From: Antennarius striatus
Lineage: Eukaryota > Chordata > Actinopteri > Lophiiformes > Antennariidae
Direction of reading: 5' to 3'
Assembly: GCF_040054535.1 (NCBI RefSeq)
Contig: NC_090781.1
Span: 17,706,260 to 17,770,259 of the forward strand
DNA: 64,000 nucleotides
Shown here: positions 14,655 through 53,637 of the stretch, in pieces
Numbering within the stretch: the first letter of the stretch is position 1
How the letters are laid out: each line of letters opens with the position of its first letter
Notes under the pieces: model-generated
The model's database searches: none
Told to the model about the DNA's origin: nothing
The model's input: only the letters and a program-made list of their open reading frames with translations
Translations under genes and position numbers: made by a program

Positions 14655-18031
<3,377 letters not shown>

Positions 18032-19384
18032 CTTCCAGAAGGCCGTAGACAGGAAAGGATCGTCAACCGACGCGGAAATGAATTTATACCCAAAGAGTAA
18101 CTTCCTGTTACGTCACACGCCAAGTTTTCTGGGATTAGAAGTTTTTTTGAGTGCAAAACGCTTATTTTTTTAATTGACGACCCAAAGCAGAAGAAGCCAG
18201 TTAAATTTTTCAGGGACAAAATATAAACAAATTACTACTTTTATTATTTTCTTAACGTTAAATTTTTACATTTATACACATAAACATACACTCACACATA
18301 CACACATATATACAGTATACATATACAGTATATCCCCACCTATATATTAGAATAAGTATACTTGAAAGTCTCACGTTATCGCGCTGTCACCAACTCCACG
18401 TACTACCTGTCAATCATGCGCCCAACCAATCATGGCGCCCAACCAATAACGGCGCATCTGCCAGAAGGAATCACGTGAACAATATTTCGTAAGGCATCTG
18501 CTATGTTAGGAGAAGAAATAACTATATATGGACTTCCTAGTTAACATAATTTTAGTGTCATAACTGTTCCAACAATTTTCATGTTCTTGAGCAGAGAGTC
18601 AAAACAGCAGGAACGACACAGAAAATAGCAACGAATTCTGAGTTAAACTATCTGGCTAGCACCAACAGTCTGTCCAGCTATGGTTTCCATTTGGAATGGG
18701 ACAATCGATGTAGTATCCAAACTGCTCCATGGACATCTGACAAAAACGCTCTTTAAGTAACTACATACAGTTCTGTTCATGTAGTCAGCTAACTGAACTA
18801 TCACTTCTCAAAAATTTATTTTCCAATTGCTCTTTTGACAGGTGCCTTTTCCGTTAGCTCCTTTCCTAATGTCACCATTAGTTAGCTTTCCTTCTCCAGT
18901 TAGCCTGTTAACACTCATCTATGACTTCACAATGCCCGCCCAGCGCTATCCATGATTTACCAATAAAGTCGTTACATCACCACGTTGATTTTTGACTATG
19001 TTGGGTGCGCTTGGTTTATAATACCAAGACATCTGTTTTCATATGTTTGGTACGAGGTCTGACATTATTGTTTTATTATGGAATTTCCACAGATTCCTGC
19101 TAGTATATATCAGAGAATCATAGCATCAGAATCAGAGTCTTTATTTGTCATACTGACACACGTTTCCACATTTGACAGTACGAAATACATCTCTGAAGGT
19201 CCCAGCAAGCCCGGTCGATAAAGAAGTTAAGAAAAACCAGAAAAAAGTTAAAAATGTAAGATACCTGTATATAAAGTGTAAAGAATTATATATATTATAT
19301 ATATATACTGTATATATATGTGTATATATATATACACACACACACATATGTGTGCGTGTGTATAGTATCTATACTATACACATG

Positions 19385-19501
<117 letters not shown>

Positions 19502-20432
19502 AGAAGATTTATTAATTTACTTGGATACACACAAAAGACAGGTGGACCAAAACAGTTTCACACTGCCGGGTTTTCGTCCCCATTGACTGCTCTCATATAA
19601 TCAGTAAAAGGAATAACGCTATGCTGCTTGGCCAGGTTAAATACTGTAAATACTGACAGAGGTCACAGTGGTTGCTGACATCTGTACAGATCAAACAATC
19701 TTTAAATAGTCCTATTTTCTATCAATTTCATTTTTTTTTCTTATACTGTAATTAAATTGTTCCAATTCTTTGCGAAAATTCCCGTCAACATAAATACACT
19801 GTGGGTTTGTTTCCTGCTCAGTTTACAGAGACGTGGATAAAAGAATGATGAAACACTGCAAGTGACGCGCCAACAGGAAAGAATAACAGGCCACATGAAA
19901 TCTGACATCAGAACGAACTGTTGACTTCGTCTGACATTTATTTCGACGTGATATGTGAAATCTTGATCTATGGGGTGTTAATGTTACGTTTGACAGAATG
20001 TTTTCATTAGGATAAATCCTCCTGCCATGTTGACGTGATCAACCCTGAAAACTAATCAGGACATCTTCATCATTTTCATATTCCACATCGTGGCACAGAA
20101 AATTAAATATGTCTTTTTAAATTTGTATCAAATAATAACACGCACTGTGGTTATCCATCTCATGAAAAATAAAAAAGTAACGTTTGATCAGAAACCTAAA
20201 CAGTTCCCATCAGTAAACCCGATCTCTACGTGTGTAAATTTAGATTTAGATAGCTTCAACTCTTTCTCGGAATGTCAGATAAGAATATGTGACACCGGAG
20301 AGCGTAAACAACCCGAAGGGAGTTTGTGTGAATACACACTTCCGGTTTGACATGTTCTACCAGGTGAGTCACGGCAGTGTGAGAACCAGCTGACGCGCTC
20401 AGGTGTGTGCGCGACGGCGAGGGGGGAGGGTA

Positions 20433-20433
<1 letters not shown>

Positions 20434-20521
<88 letters not shown>
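20434..20521. repeat. (TG)n microsatellite upstream of VSTM5
   Basis: Pure TG run of about 44 units, roughly 290 bases upstream of the VSTM5 start codon, flanked by GC-rich sequence. It therefore probably lies in the VSTM5 promoter or 5' UTR. Confidence 0.97.
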
Positions 20522-20524
<3 letters not shown>

Positions 20525-20812
20525 GGGCGTGGCTCTGTAGGAGTTATTGTGTTTGCTCCCCACACTGTGGCCCAACCTGTCTGTTAGGTGTGGACTGGCT
20601 CCGACTTGCACAGCTATGAAGGCTAATCCCGAGCTGTGAGAGCGAACAGAAACCACAGCGTCTGATTTCGAACCCACGCACACACACACTCACACACACA
20701 CACACCTGTGACTCACCTGAGAGGCGGACGGAGGACGAGGACGGGCGCTCCAGAATGCCAGAACCCCGAGGATTGTTCTGCTGAGCGTCCAATCGATGGA
20801 CCTGGGATTCTA

Positions 20813-23246
20813 ATGTGGCATTTAAGGCTGTGGGATTTTCAAGATGTTGCTGTGGTTCTCAGCATCGCGTTATACATGTGTCACCTGGGTAAGCGTTCTG
20901 ACTGCTGTTCTTCTCACATGTGTTATGATTGTGTTCTACTGCCTACACACACCCTCACGTTTGTTCTTCGGGTTAAAGGTCAATCAGAACTATTTAAAAC
21001 CTGGTAGAACCGGACCGTGGAGGTAGAGCGGTTTTATAGGTGTGTACGTTAGGTTTTTGAACGCACCAGTCACATAAAAATAAATAGTTCTGGTCCCATT
21101 GAAACATCCCAGTGCAGCAGAGTCAGCAGTAGGTCAGATTGGATCGAGATGTTCCTGATCAACAACAGCATGAAGCGGCATCGTGTCCGAACCTCTGGCG
21201 TGTTGAAGGCTTTCACCAGTGCTTCAGTCAGGAGGAGAATTCTTTAGCTGTGCCTCACTGAGTCAACAGCACCGGTAGAGCCAGATACCAGACTGGATCC
21301 CTGACAAAACATTTGACGAGAACAAAGGCACTCCATTACATTCGTGAATAAAACATTTTTTAAATTCACACAACAGAACGTGATGACTTGAGTCTCACGT
21401 GCCGTTGAGGAGCAGGGAATAAAAAGACAGGACAGCTCGGAAGCGCCTGATTGGATCATTCCAATGAGCAAAGGTCCAGCAGTTTTCCAACATCAGATGT
21501 CTGCAGACCATAATAGACTCAATCTAGACTCATTCTGCTGCCTGACATGATGTTGTGTTGTGTTGTTTGTTTATTTGTTGTCCTCTGCTTGCCAGCTGGA
21601 GCCATCTCCATCCACTGCCCTCAGAGGAGTCTCACCAGGTCGATGCAGGAGGACGTGTTGTTCTCGGTGAACGTGTCCTGTTTGGGGGTCCCCAAGTTTC
21701 ACTGGACGTTCATGTCGGCGGCGGTCAGCCGCCCCATCGGCGCCTGGCAACCGGGAACTGATGCCAATGTCACCGAGGACTACAGCAGCAGAGTCCAGAC
21801 CTACAGCAACGGGTCGCTGGGCTTGTCCAACCTGAGGCTGCAGGATGCCGGATACTACATCCTGACCGTCACAGAGGAGGGAGGGAGCAGCAGGGACAGC
21901 GGCCTGGTCCTCAAGGTCAACGGTGAGTCCCAGATCAATCAGACACCACAGGCCGCGTCCTCCTGTCCATCTAACCCATCCTCCTATCGCTCCTCCAGAG
22001 GTTCTCTACGAGGACCTCCAGTACCTCTCCGTGTCAGGCTTAGCGCTGTCTGCAATCGCCGGCCTCCTCATGCTGGCCATGTGGCTTCTGAACAAAGCCT
22101 ACGGGAAAATCAGCGCCTGGAGATCCAGGAGGAAAGAGGAAGGTAAGAAGGAAATCGTCTCTGTGGAAGTTTTGTCAAAGGACTCCACGCGCAGGTCAAA
22201 GGTCAGCAAAGTATGTCAGATACTTTCCTCCATTTCCTAGCAAGCTGTTAGCTTGTCAACTGGATTATTTAAAGAAATTAACAGATTATTTTGAATATGT
22301 AAAGGATGGTGACATATTACATGTATGACAGTGTATGTATGTCAGTGTTAAAGACAGTACACTTAGTACACTCAGTTTAAGTACACTTGAACACCCCTTC
22401 TCCATAAGCCATTGATTCATGATTTTTAAGCTTCCTTATTGATAGAAATCTAGAATCATTGATTAAAAAGTATTTTCCTTATTAGAACCAAAGTATAAAC
22501 TACTGTGTATATATTTATTACCTAAATATTATGCACATATAATACCTTATTTTAAATCAGTAATAGAATGACAAATCTGTTAATTTATATCTTGATTGCC
22601 TTCATCTTCGGTGCTGCCGATAAACAAAAGCACCACAACCATCTGCATTCCGCTGTGAGTACGACGGGCCGAAATCTGACCTCAGGGTTGGGTCACGCTA
22701 TCAGAACAAATACAGACACTGAAACCAACACCCACAATTGTGTCGCCGATGTGATTCAGGATAATTGAATGGAACAGAAACAGGAAGTCGCTTCAGAAAA
22801 ACAGAAACAGAACTATTTGCTCTTATTATTAGAATTTAATGTTTGTTGGTTTTTTGCTTTTTATTTCAATGCTAAGCTAAAAGCTAAAGAAGTGAGGGAC
22901 TAACTGGTGTGTGAATGTGTGTGTGATTGTTCCGGTGGTGGTCGTAGGGGTTGTAGGTGCAGATTGGCTCCCACGCCCCTGTCAGTCTACCCCAGGACAG
23001 CTGTGACTAAACATGTAATTTACCATCACCAAGTATGAATGAGGTGTGAATGAATAATGGATCCACTGCAAAGGAACTTTGAGTATTAGGAAAAGCACTA
23101 CATAAATCTATTATTATTCTTATTATTATAAAGAATGTCTTCGTGAGTTCAGGTTTCATCAGTAGCTGTTAGCATGTTGGGTTTGCATGTGACGAGTTTA
23201 ATTCCTCCTTTCTGCAGAACGAGCCACTGAATTGCAGCGCCTGTGA
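20813..23246 (+). CDS. VSTM5: VSTM5, V-set and transmembrane domain protein 5
   Basis: Four exons, 20813-20888, 21596-21922, 21999-22142 and 23218-23246, join in frame to 191 residues (human about 200). A signal peptide (MWHLRLWDFQDVAVVLSIAL) precedes one V-set Ig domain with SVNVSCLGVPKFHWTF, AWQPGTDANVTEDY and LQDAGYYILTVTEEGGSS. The juxtamembrane EVLYEDLQYLSV is a strong VSTM5 signature, followed by a transmembrane helix and a short basic tail ending RATELQRL. In mammals VSTM5 is a glycosylated neuronal surface protein that promotes filopodia and dendritic protrusions. The start is the ATG in a short exon followed by the donor G/GTAAGC. It lies tail to tail with MED17, as neighbours in human 11q21, which supports the call. 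The disulfide cysteines are not where human has them (see findings). Confidence 0.95.
22925..23115. repeat. Probable teleost interspersed repeat fragment in VSTM5 intron 3
   Basis: The motifs GATTGGCTCCC, CCCAGGACAGCTGTG, TACCATCACC and AAAAGCACTACATAAATCTA followed by ATT repeats occur in this order in a widespread teleost repeat whose tail reads roughly AAAGCGCTATATAAAT. The copy is degenerate. I cannot assign the family with certainty; a SINE or LINE 3' end is likely. Confidence 0.45.
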
Positions 23247-23937
23247 CAGACATTTCCTCTCCCTGCCATCATCACCAGACCAGGGCAGAGGCTGTTCTTA
23301 CTGGACTGACTGTAAACACGTGATGATGGAACTGTCAGCCATCATGTGGCTCTTACGACCTACACCTCAAACCCCCCTCACCCCATGGACCAGGACTCTG
23401 AGGGTCCATGGTTTAGGGTCTCTAAGCAGGACCAGCGGGACATCAAGGGGAGGCTCCGTATCCTGTTCACTTCAAACTACTTTTAATGTGTTTCTCTGAA
23501 AGAGTTGTAGCCGCCTTGTTTCCATGGCAACAGCTATCTGTGTGCCTTTTTTTGATCCTGCTCCTCGTGATTCTTTTGTCTGAACTGGGATTAATGTTCA
23601 GGTGGACGTCACTGCTGAGGCTGGAACAGAACACTTCCTGTATTTATTGTCTAACCAATGACTTTTATTTAATTTTTTCAGTTTTCTTCAAATTAAATTG
23701 AAGCAGAAAAAATTAAAATATGTCTGACAGACTCACGTAACCCCCCCCCCCAACACATAAAAAAAAGTTGAACACGTCTCTGAACCAAACAATTTTATTG
23801 AGCATGAACCTCACAGCCTCGCAGGCAGCGCCCTCTAGTGGAGGTGAAACAAAGTTCAGCTTAACCTCCACCATTCAAAGAGTTTCAATAAAAAAATGTT
23901 CATAAACCAGCAGCAACCATTTAACTGGGGAAATGGG

Positions 23938-44072
<20,135 letters not shown>

Positions 44073-45960
44073 CACAGGTAGGCACCACCTAGCATCAACA
44101 CGCCTGGTCGCCTTGGCGATGATGACATCATCGACGTCTGTCTGTCTTCCAGGACGGCGTGCTTCCTGTGTCCAGCGGTCCATATCAGCCATCCTGAGTT
44201 GTGTAGACTTGAGTTGAGCAGCATCATGCCAAACCATCGTCGTCTGTCCCAGCAGGGGGAGGGGGGGTGATCTGTCTCCATCTGTTCCTGGGGGGGGGGG
44301 GGCAGTCTGGCTACAGAGGGGTCTTGGATGGGTGTTGATATTAGAGGGGCAGGGGCAGAAGTCAAAGTGTCAACATTACCCGTGTCCAGCATTCAAGCCT
44401 GAAGGTCATCTCCTACCTCCCCTGACCACGCCCATCTGCCTTGACCTGGCCCCTCCCCTTTCACTAAAATACTTCATGATTGGCCAGAACAAAAGACCCC
44501 CCACAGCTTCTGTGTGAGGTGAGGTGAGTCTTGGCGGCGGGGCCCCCTTCCCAGCCAGGTCAGCTGACTTTAAAGGTGGAGCTGTTACATCAAAGTACAA
44601 ACCAGCTCTCTCATTGGTTGTTTTATTCCTGTCGTTCATGTTTTTTATTTTATTTAATTTTTACCGCTGATAGTCGATGTCGTCATCGTTACGTTTCTGT
44701 AAGAGATTTTATGACTAAAGGAAACAGTCGTGTGTTCAAAGAAGACGTTCTTTAATTCTGCACTTTGAGTTCCATCGCTGTCACCTTCCTTACCCTCCTC
44801 TTCTGCCATGTCAGTGACAGTGTGTTGCATTGTGGGTAGTTTCCTGCTCCTTTCCTTGTACAGTGATGCCATGTATAGATCGCTCTGCTTTTGTTTTTCT
44901 TAGACTTTGCTCAGAGGTCTTTTTTTTTTAATCATATGTTTTCGTTCGATGAAGACTTCTAGCCAAACAAAGAGGACGACGATGAGGATGTCCCGAAGAG
45001 GAAGAGGACGTCCTGAAGATTGTTCTTATTGTTTTTAATATTATTGTATGGAGACACTTGAAGAAGAGGAGCTTATTTTTGTGTTGTATCATTTCAGTGA
45101 TGTCGTCGTGCGTGTGCTTCTCGTTGCCGTCGCCATGGCGGCGTGTTAGGGGCGGGGCTGTGGGCGTGTCCCAGGTTGGGTCGGGTGCTACAGAGACTTC
45201 AAATAAAACAAGGTGTAAAATAGTTGACATATCATCCAGAGCGGAGACAGACTGACCCGCTCCTCCAAAATAAACCTGTCACCACGGCAACCAGGGATGA
45301 ACTCTGACTCAGCCCTCCCCTTGTTTTTTGCTTTGTTTGTGGCCTGATGGAAGCAGGAGGGAGGGGGAGTTGATGGTCCCACCGCAGGACTGGACTGTTG
45401 GAACTGGACAAACGGGCCACAGCAGGAGATTCAACTGTATTAATCCTTGTGATGGGTTGTACCGGCTGAACGCCATCAGCATCCGATTGCTGGGGGGTGC
45501 GAGCTTTCCATTTGCACCATGGCACTTCCTGTTCCTGTGAGAAGAGGCGGGGTCTGCGTTCGCAATTTGAAACAACTATAATGCCAAACTCTTTATCTCT
45601 CGGCTGGTGCCCTCCTGTTTCTCTCGTTGATGGGAGAGGAAGGGGAAGGAAAGGATGACCCCAGCGAATGGAAAGCTTCCCTCCTCCATCTCTTCTCCTC
45701 CCCTCCATCCTTCTTGTCTCCGCTCCTTCAACCCCCCCCACCATCACACCTCTTTTTTCCATCTTTCGTCTTTTTTCCCTGCTTCTTCATCCTCTCATCC
45801 AGCACTCTGCTCTTGTTTTTTTAGGTTCATTTCATTTTTATTGGTTCATCATTTTGTCTTTTATTTCGTTTTTATGTTCATTATAAAGAAATACTAAAGT
45901 GCAACAACGATTAAAAGAATATCAACCAAACTGAGATGAATAAATATATATAAATAAATA
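44073..45960 (+). other. SIK3: SIK3 3' UTR
   Basis: After the TAG at 44070-44072 the sequence continues without another gene. A possible 3'-UTR intron runs from CACAG/GTAGGC (44078) to TTCCAG (44153). Candidate polyadenylation signals are AATAAA at about 45202 and a cluster of AATAAA/ATTAAA at 45910-45960. A GGGGGGGGGGGG-type G run lies at 44291-44302. UTR extent is inferred from signals only. Confidence 0.6.
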
Positions 45961-47466
<1,506 letters not shown>

Positions 47467-47499
47467 GTAGATGTGTGTGTGCTGCTGTGGTGGGCCAGC

Positions 47500-50096
47500 A
47501 TGGCGTGTGTGTGTGTGAGCCGGTGGGCGTCTACTGTGGTGTTCCTTCACACACTCTCTCTGTCCTCGACAGGTAAGCCTGGGCGGTGGGAAACCTCTAC
47601 AGGTGTCCCCTGTCTCTGGGCTAAGCTAACAATGGTCAGATATGAGAGTGATAACAATGCTCTTACAATCGCATTAATTCTGTTTCCTCAGAACAGTCTG
47701 AATATTTAATTATTAATGAATTGCATTTTAATTAATTTAAATATGAGTTACATTATCAACACTAATCCTTCAATATCAGGTGCAATGGAGCCCTCCCCCA
47801 AAATCAATGGACAGCAGAGAGCAGCTGTGACGCTGCAGGAAACCACGACACACCAGTTCAACTGCCAATCAGAGCTGTTGGATCCCCAAGCCCCGCCCCT
47901 TCTAACATGGTACCTGAATGGGGAGCGTCAGAGCGAGCTGCCACACAAACAGAGGCGCCTGATGACCTCACGACACAAAGGGACCAATCACAGCAGCAGC
48001 TTCTCTCTGCGGGCCAGGAGGTGGGACAGAGAGCTGGTGTGTGTCGCATCCAACCCCCAGACCGGAGCGAGTTACAACGCCACCGTCACCCTCAACATCC
48101 AGTGTGAGTCTGAGAGGTCAGAGTCCTTCCTGTTGGTCCGGTGGATGAAGTTTGTCTCTCCTCTTCCCCCTAGTTAAACCAGAGATCCTCCGGGTGAACG
48201 CCCAGTACAGCCACACCTCGGACCCCGGCCTCTCTCTGCTCCTCTTCGCCCTGGTTCGGTCCAACCCGCCCGCCTCCATCAGCTTCACGGACCAATCAGG
48301 TCAGGTGGTGGCCAACACCTCCGACTTCCTTATCCTGGACTCCCGGGGCTACCCCTGGTTGACCAATCACACGCTCAGGGTGATGCTCAGCAGCAACCTA
48401 GCAGGGAATGTGTCTCTGAACGCCAGCAACAGCGTGGGAACGGCACAGAGCAACCTCACCCTGGCTGGTCAGTGATGCTACACTAACGTGTGGTTAGCCC
48501 CCAGAGGTCCGCTGCTCTGACTCTTATCGTGTCCTCAGAGTTCCTGCAGTCCCGCGTGGAGGTTCCTGTGCTGGGCATCGTGACTGGAGGGGCCATGGCC
48601 TTCATGGCCCTCCTCATCCTCAGTCTGATCGTCCTCTGCCTCATGCAGAAGAACAAGGGCAAGCCGTTCGGTGAGGGGGTGTGTGGGGGGGGGGGGGGGG
48701 ATAAAGCACCTACTGCCATCAGCATTCGTCATTCAGCAGGATGACTAGTCTGCTTGTTCTGTTACAGACGAGCCGGTGCAGATTCTCATGACTAAGAAAA
48801 GGTAACGTCACCGTCGCTACCTCAACATGGTTCGCTTGGGGGGGTTGACCCCCCTCTGAATACCCATAGTGACTAGACTGATGGAGGTCATCGATATTTA
48901 TTCATCTCACACCTTCTGTTCTCACCTCATTGACGTCTTTTTATTTAATATAACCTCGTCTCCTCTTATAAATACTTACCCCCATCCTGTCGACCATCAT
49001 TAATGTCCTCTCCCGCAGTGACTCCGTCAGCCTGAGGATGACGGAGAAGATCCACATCCCCAGAGAGAACATGTCTCTGCCCGCCAACATGCAGCTCAAT
49101 GACCTCAGCACTCTGAGAAGAAGTGAGACGTCTTAAAACCGACTCCTCTGACTGACGTCAGCCTAGTGCTGAGCATGATTACAGCATTTTCTACACTAAC
49201 GCGCACCTAAAAGCTTTTAATTTTCTCAAAAACTGATGGTGCGCCTTATGATCCAGTGCGCATTATACATGAAAAAAAGGTTTTAAAATAGGCCAAAGAG
49301 TCATGAATGCAATCCCTTTAGCGCAGCTCAATCTAGTGGATGCATAACACAACAGAAGCCACTACAGTAGCTTTTTATTCTTATAATACTGAGTGCCATA
49401 TTCAGTTTTATAATAGACCATTCATTGAAAGGGCACCTTATAGTCAGATGCGCCTCATTATCCAGTGCGCCTTATAATCAAATTTTTTTAGCAATGGGTC
49501 ATTCATTGGAGGTGCGCCTTATAGTCCAGTGTGCCTTGTAGTGTAGAAAATACTGAATATATTTATAAAATATAGTACGCACACAGTAAACTGAAGCTTG
49601 TACCTTTTCCATTGTGGTGGTCACCAGGGCCCAGAAACCAGCTTCCAGTCCCAGCAAAACTCTAGTCGAGGTGCCAGTAGCTTAGCATGGCCAGACTGGT
49701 TATTTTAGCGTGTTCTGAATGCTAAGCTAAGCACATCTTCTCCTGGCTGTAGTTACAAAGGAAAGATATGACATTGGAATATTCTCATCAAACTAAGAAC
49801 ATAACGCAGCCTTTATCCATCGATCTCCTTCACCTCCTGCGTCATCCTTGTAGCTCGAGAGGCCGCCCAGCAGAGCAGTGTGGGGGAGAGGACCGAGGAA
49901 GAGGAGGAGGAAGATCTGTCTCTAGCATACGCCGCCAGAGGTCGGGTAGTTGTTTTATTATTTATAGTTTGTCTTCAGCTGGAGGAAGTGGTGTCTGAAC
50001 GCTTCTCTCCAACGCTCCTCAGGTTTCGCCAGATACCCCATGGTGGGCTACATCTACCGGGTGAACAGCACCAGCAGCGAGGAGATCTGGCTCTGA
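47500..50096 (+). CDS. TMEM25: TMEM25, Ig-domain transmembrane protein 25
   Basis: Eight coding exons, 47500-47572, 47780-48103, 48174-48467, 48539-48670, 48768-48801, 49019-49122, 49854-49940 and 50023-50096, join in frame to 373 residues (human 366 as I recall). A signal peptide (MACVCVSRWASTVVFLHTLS) is followed by an Ig domain (HQFNCQSELL ... DRELVCVASN, NATVTLNIQ), a second Ig-like region starting FKPEILRVNAQYSH with ALVRSNPPASISF and YPWLTNHTLRV, then a transmembrane helix (FMALLILSLIVLCLM). The tail has IPRENMSLPANMQLNDLS and the signature end GYIYRVNSTSSEEIWL. In mouse TMEM25 modulates NMDA-receptor NR2B levels and neuronal excitability. The start is the ATG with good context (AGCATGG); the earlier ATG at 47471 is out of frame. 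A polyadenylation signal is at 50689-50694. Confidence 0.96.
49182..49555 (+). mobile_element. Short non-autonomous DNA transposon (MITE-like), copy 1, in TMEM25 intron 6
   Basis: About 374 bases with inverted ends: the left CAGCATTTTCTACACTA and the reverse complement of the right end, CAGTATTTTCTACACTA, differ at one base. Subterminal GCGCACC/GGTGCGCCTTAT motifs recur in both orientations. It has no coding capacity. The superfamily is not determined; no clear target-site duplication is seen. Confidence 0.75.
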
Positions 50097-50700
50097 CCGT
50101 TCTCGGCACACCTCACATGTTCAGCTGTCGGCGGATCAACCAGTCATCGTCCTCCTGCACCATGTGAACCCAACCTGTGAATCTCTCTGATTGGTTTGTC
50201 CACTAATCTGGACTCTGCAGAAACATTTGACATCCATCTGAGAGCAAACCCACGCTGAGGTCACTCCAAAAGCACACCGTCCCACCGTGATGTCACCGTG
50301 AGACTCCTGAAACCGGGAGGAACTGCCCCTAGAATCCAGATCACACTGAAACATGTTGCCACTACATAAGAATCAACCCAATCATGTTCTGAATGTTTGC
50401 TCATGATGTTGAATGCTGTTAATGTTCTATGCTAATAATTCAGACAATTACCAATATCCAAATAACATGGCTATTTGTATGCTTTATGTACATGAATTAA
50501 AGAAGTCTAATAAATATAATGTTGGGGTTATATATGTATCATCCTCCACATGCCCACCACTTCCATCACCTGTCTGTCACACCCAGCCACGCCCCTTTCC
50601 TGCCCCCTGATTCCACTGTACCCCATTGAGACTCCAGTTCATCCCAGTTTGAACTAAAAAAAAGACATTGGCTTGAAAGTTACCTTTGAATAAAACAATC
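50097..50700 (+). other. TMEM25: TMEM25 3' UTR
   Basis: Untranslated tail after the TGA at 50094-50096. Candidate polyadenylation signals are AATTAAA at about 50496, AATAAA at about 50509 and AATAAA at 50689-50694. Confidence 0.65.
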
Positions 50701-51082
50701 AGTGTCTAATTGAGTGCCTCTGGCATTTATAAAAAAATAAATAAAACAAAACAAAATGCTGAACTTAAATTATCAACCGACAGAAAACCAAAAATGCCGT
50801 TCTCTCTCTGTGCCGTCATCTTTTTACTGGCACACGTAGTCAGCTATCAACCTGAATAATAAAAGATGTGTTTCACTGAAAAATGAAAAAATATCAGTAA
50901 ATGAAAACTGATAGTAAATTAAAATATCATACTTGGTTAATGGAAAATTCTGTCATATTCAACAGGGATGGATCAAGGCTTAGAGGAGCGGCGGGGAAGG
51001 ATGAGGTAGATTTTTCCTCGCTGAACTTACAGAATTGTTTCCCAAACACTGTTTGCATTGTGGTGATTGCAGAATGTAAATA

Positions 51083-51752
<670 letters not shown>

Positions 51753-53637
51753 TACTACGAATTAATGTGAGCTTTTTTAAACTCTTAAATTAGGGAAGTG
51801 TGATAGTGTACCTCTCTGTAAACCTCTGGCCAGCAGTCAACTAAATCAAAACTCAAGCGATGCTTCTGATCGCTAAATACTGTAATCAATTTAAGTTCAC
51901 ATTTGTAGTCCTAGCACCAGTGATACCAGTGATGAAACCAGTTCAAACATGACCTTAGGTTGATTTTAGCTCAGCAGGAATGAAATCAATCTCAAGGATA
52001 AGGTGTCAACTGTATTTATTTGTCTGTGATCAACAATAAATTTAATATACAACCCATTCTGATGCAGTACAGTCATCCAGTAAATGTACTTCCAATACAG
52101 TACTTGTACAGAGCCTCATGGGTAAACTAACATACAATCAGAAAACCAATAACAAATCAATATTAACATGGTCTTTAATTGAACATTTCTTTGACAGTCT
52201 GATTCACCCAGTAAGATGATTCTTGGTTTTAGATTTGTGGAAGAAAAATACAGACCGTAATCACATGTTCAAAGGCTGTTGGTTCAACATTCTCCGTTTG
52301 TTTTCTATCACAGTGAATTTAGTCAGATCTTCCCCAACTCTGTACACGAAAGCAAAGACATTTCGTTGTAAAAAAGTCTGTTGTATTTTTGTGCAACGAC
52401 ACAGAATGTCTATCAAAGACATAAAAAAATAAGTTTTTATACAAAAGCATTTTTTTCCCCTCATAAAAAGCTACAAAACAGTTCCGTTCTAAATGAACTG
52501 GTGAGTTTCTGTTGCTCGCAGCAGCACAACGACCACGTTTGACTCAGATATTAACACTCTTTTAGCCCCAGACTCAACCAGCGTGCGTGGAGAACGTTTA
52601 GTTGATGAATGTTCCACTGAGGTCTGTAAATTTGGAAATGTTCTGTAAAATCAGAACTAAAGGCCATGAAGTGGCTAAAATGCTCTGCAGAGCCACACAG
52701 ATCCAGCATCTGATTGGTTGATCACTCTGGTTTCTGTTGCTAACCTGACAAATAGATTTAGGAACACAAACAGTTCTTAACTTCACGTCAGGACAAAAGT
52801 ATCTCTGGCTGAAAATGGGGATTTTAACAAAGATGACAACTACAGCTAGCTTAGTTAAGCTAATGCTACATATGATGTTCACACTGTGAGGTGAGTCAAG
52901 TTGTTTCACAACAAGAACCTAGAAAAAGTCTCTCACGTGTGATGTCACATGATATGCTAAAGCTAATTGGACCATGTAAGGGCTAGGACAGAGCTACTAG
53001 CTATAACATGTTAGCACATTCATACATAATTTATGTCCTTTTCTTCAGAGATCATTATCTGGAGGCGCAGTAGGTAAACCAACACGGCTTCAATTGGCAC
53101 CACTTAATGGAGAACGAGCCTTAAATGTATTTTTGACTGTTAAATCAGAGAAAGATCCATCATCTCCAGCTTCAATGAGATTTATTTTATGAAAGGGGTC
53201 AGAAACATTTCTGTTTTTCCAGTGGCTTGCTGGAGCTGAAGTTTGTTCAAATGGACAGATTTGACAGGTTAGCAACAGTTAAGCAACAAGGCAAGAGTGA
53301 GCCCTTGTATTTTTCACCGAGTCATCTGATTTACTGATAATGTAGAAAAACTGATCACATCAATGAGGAACCAGCATGTGGTAACCATGGCAACAGAACA
53401 CTGCTTGATTGGCTGTTCACTCCAGCCAAAAAGCTGTTTGGTCTTTCACGTCTCGAGACCTGCTTTAAACATGAATCCGCTTACGGGATTGGCTGACGGG
53501 TTCACTCTGAATGCCTGCAGAGTGGTGTATGAAAAGCCAATCAGAAGCTGGTCTCATTCATGTGTGGTTTGGGGCTGGTGGGCGGACCGCCGGCGGGACT
53601 GTCCGGACCTGCCGGGCTCTCGGGGGACGCCGGAGCA

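Noticed and set aside
47471-47518. ATG at 47471 as the TMEM25 start
   Set aside because: Out of frame with the Ig domain; the ATG at 47500 has better context and yields a good signal peptide.
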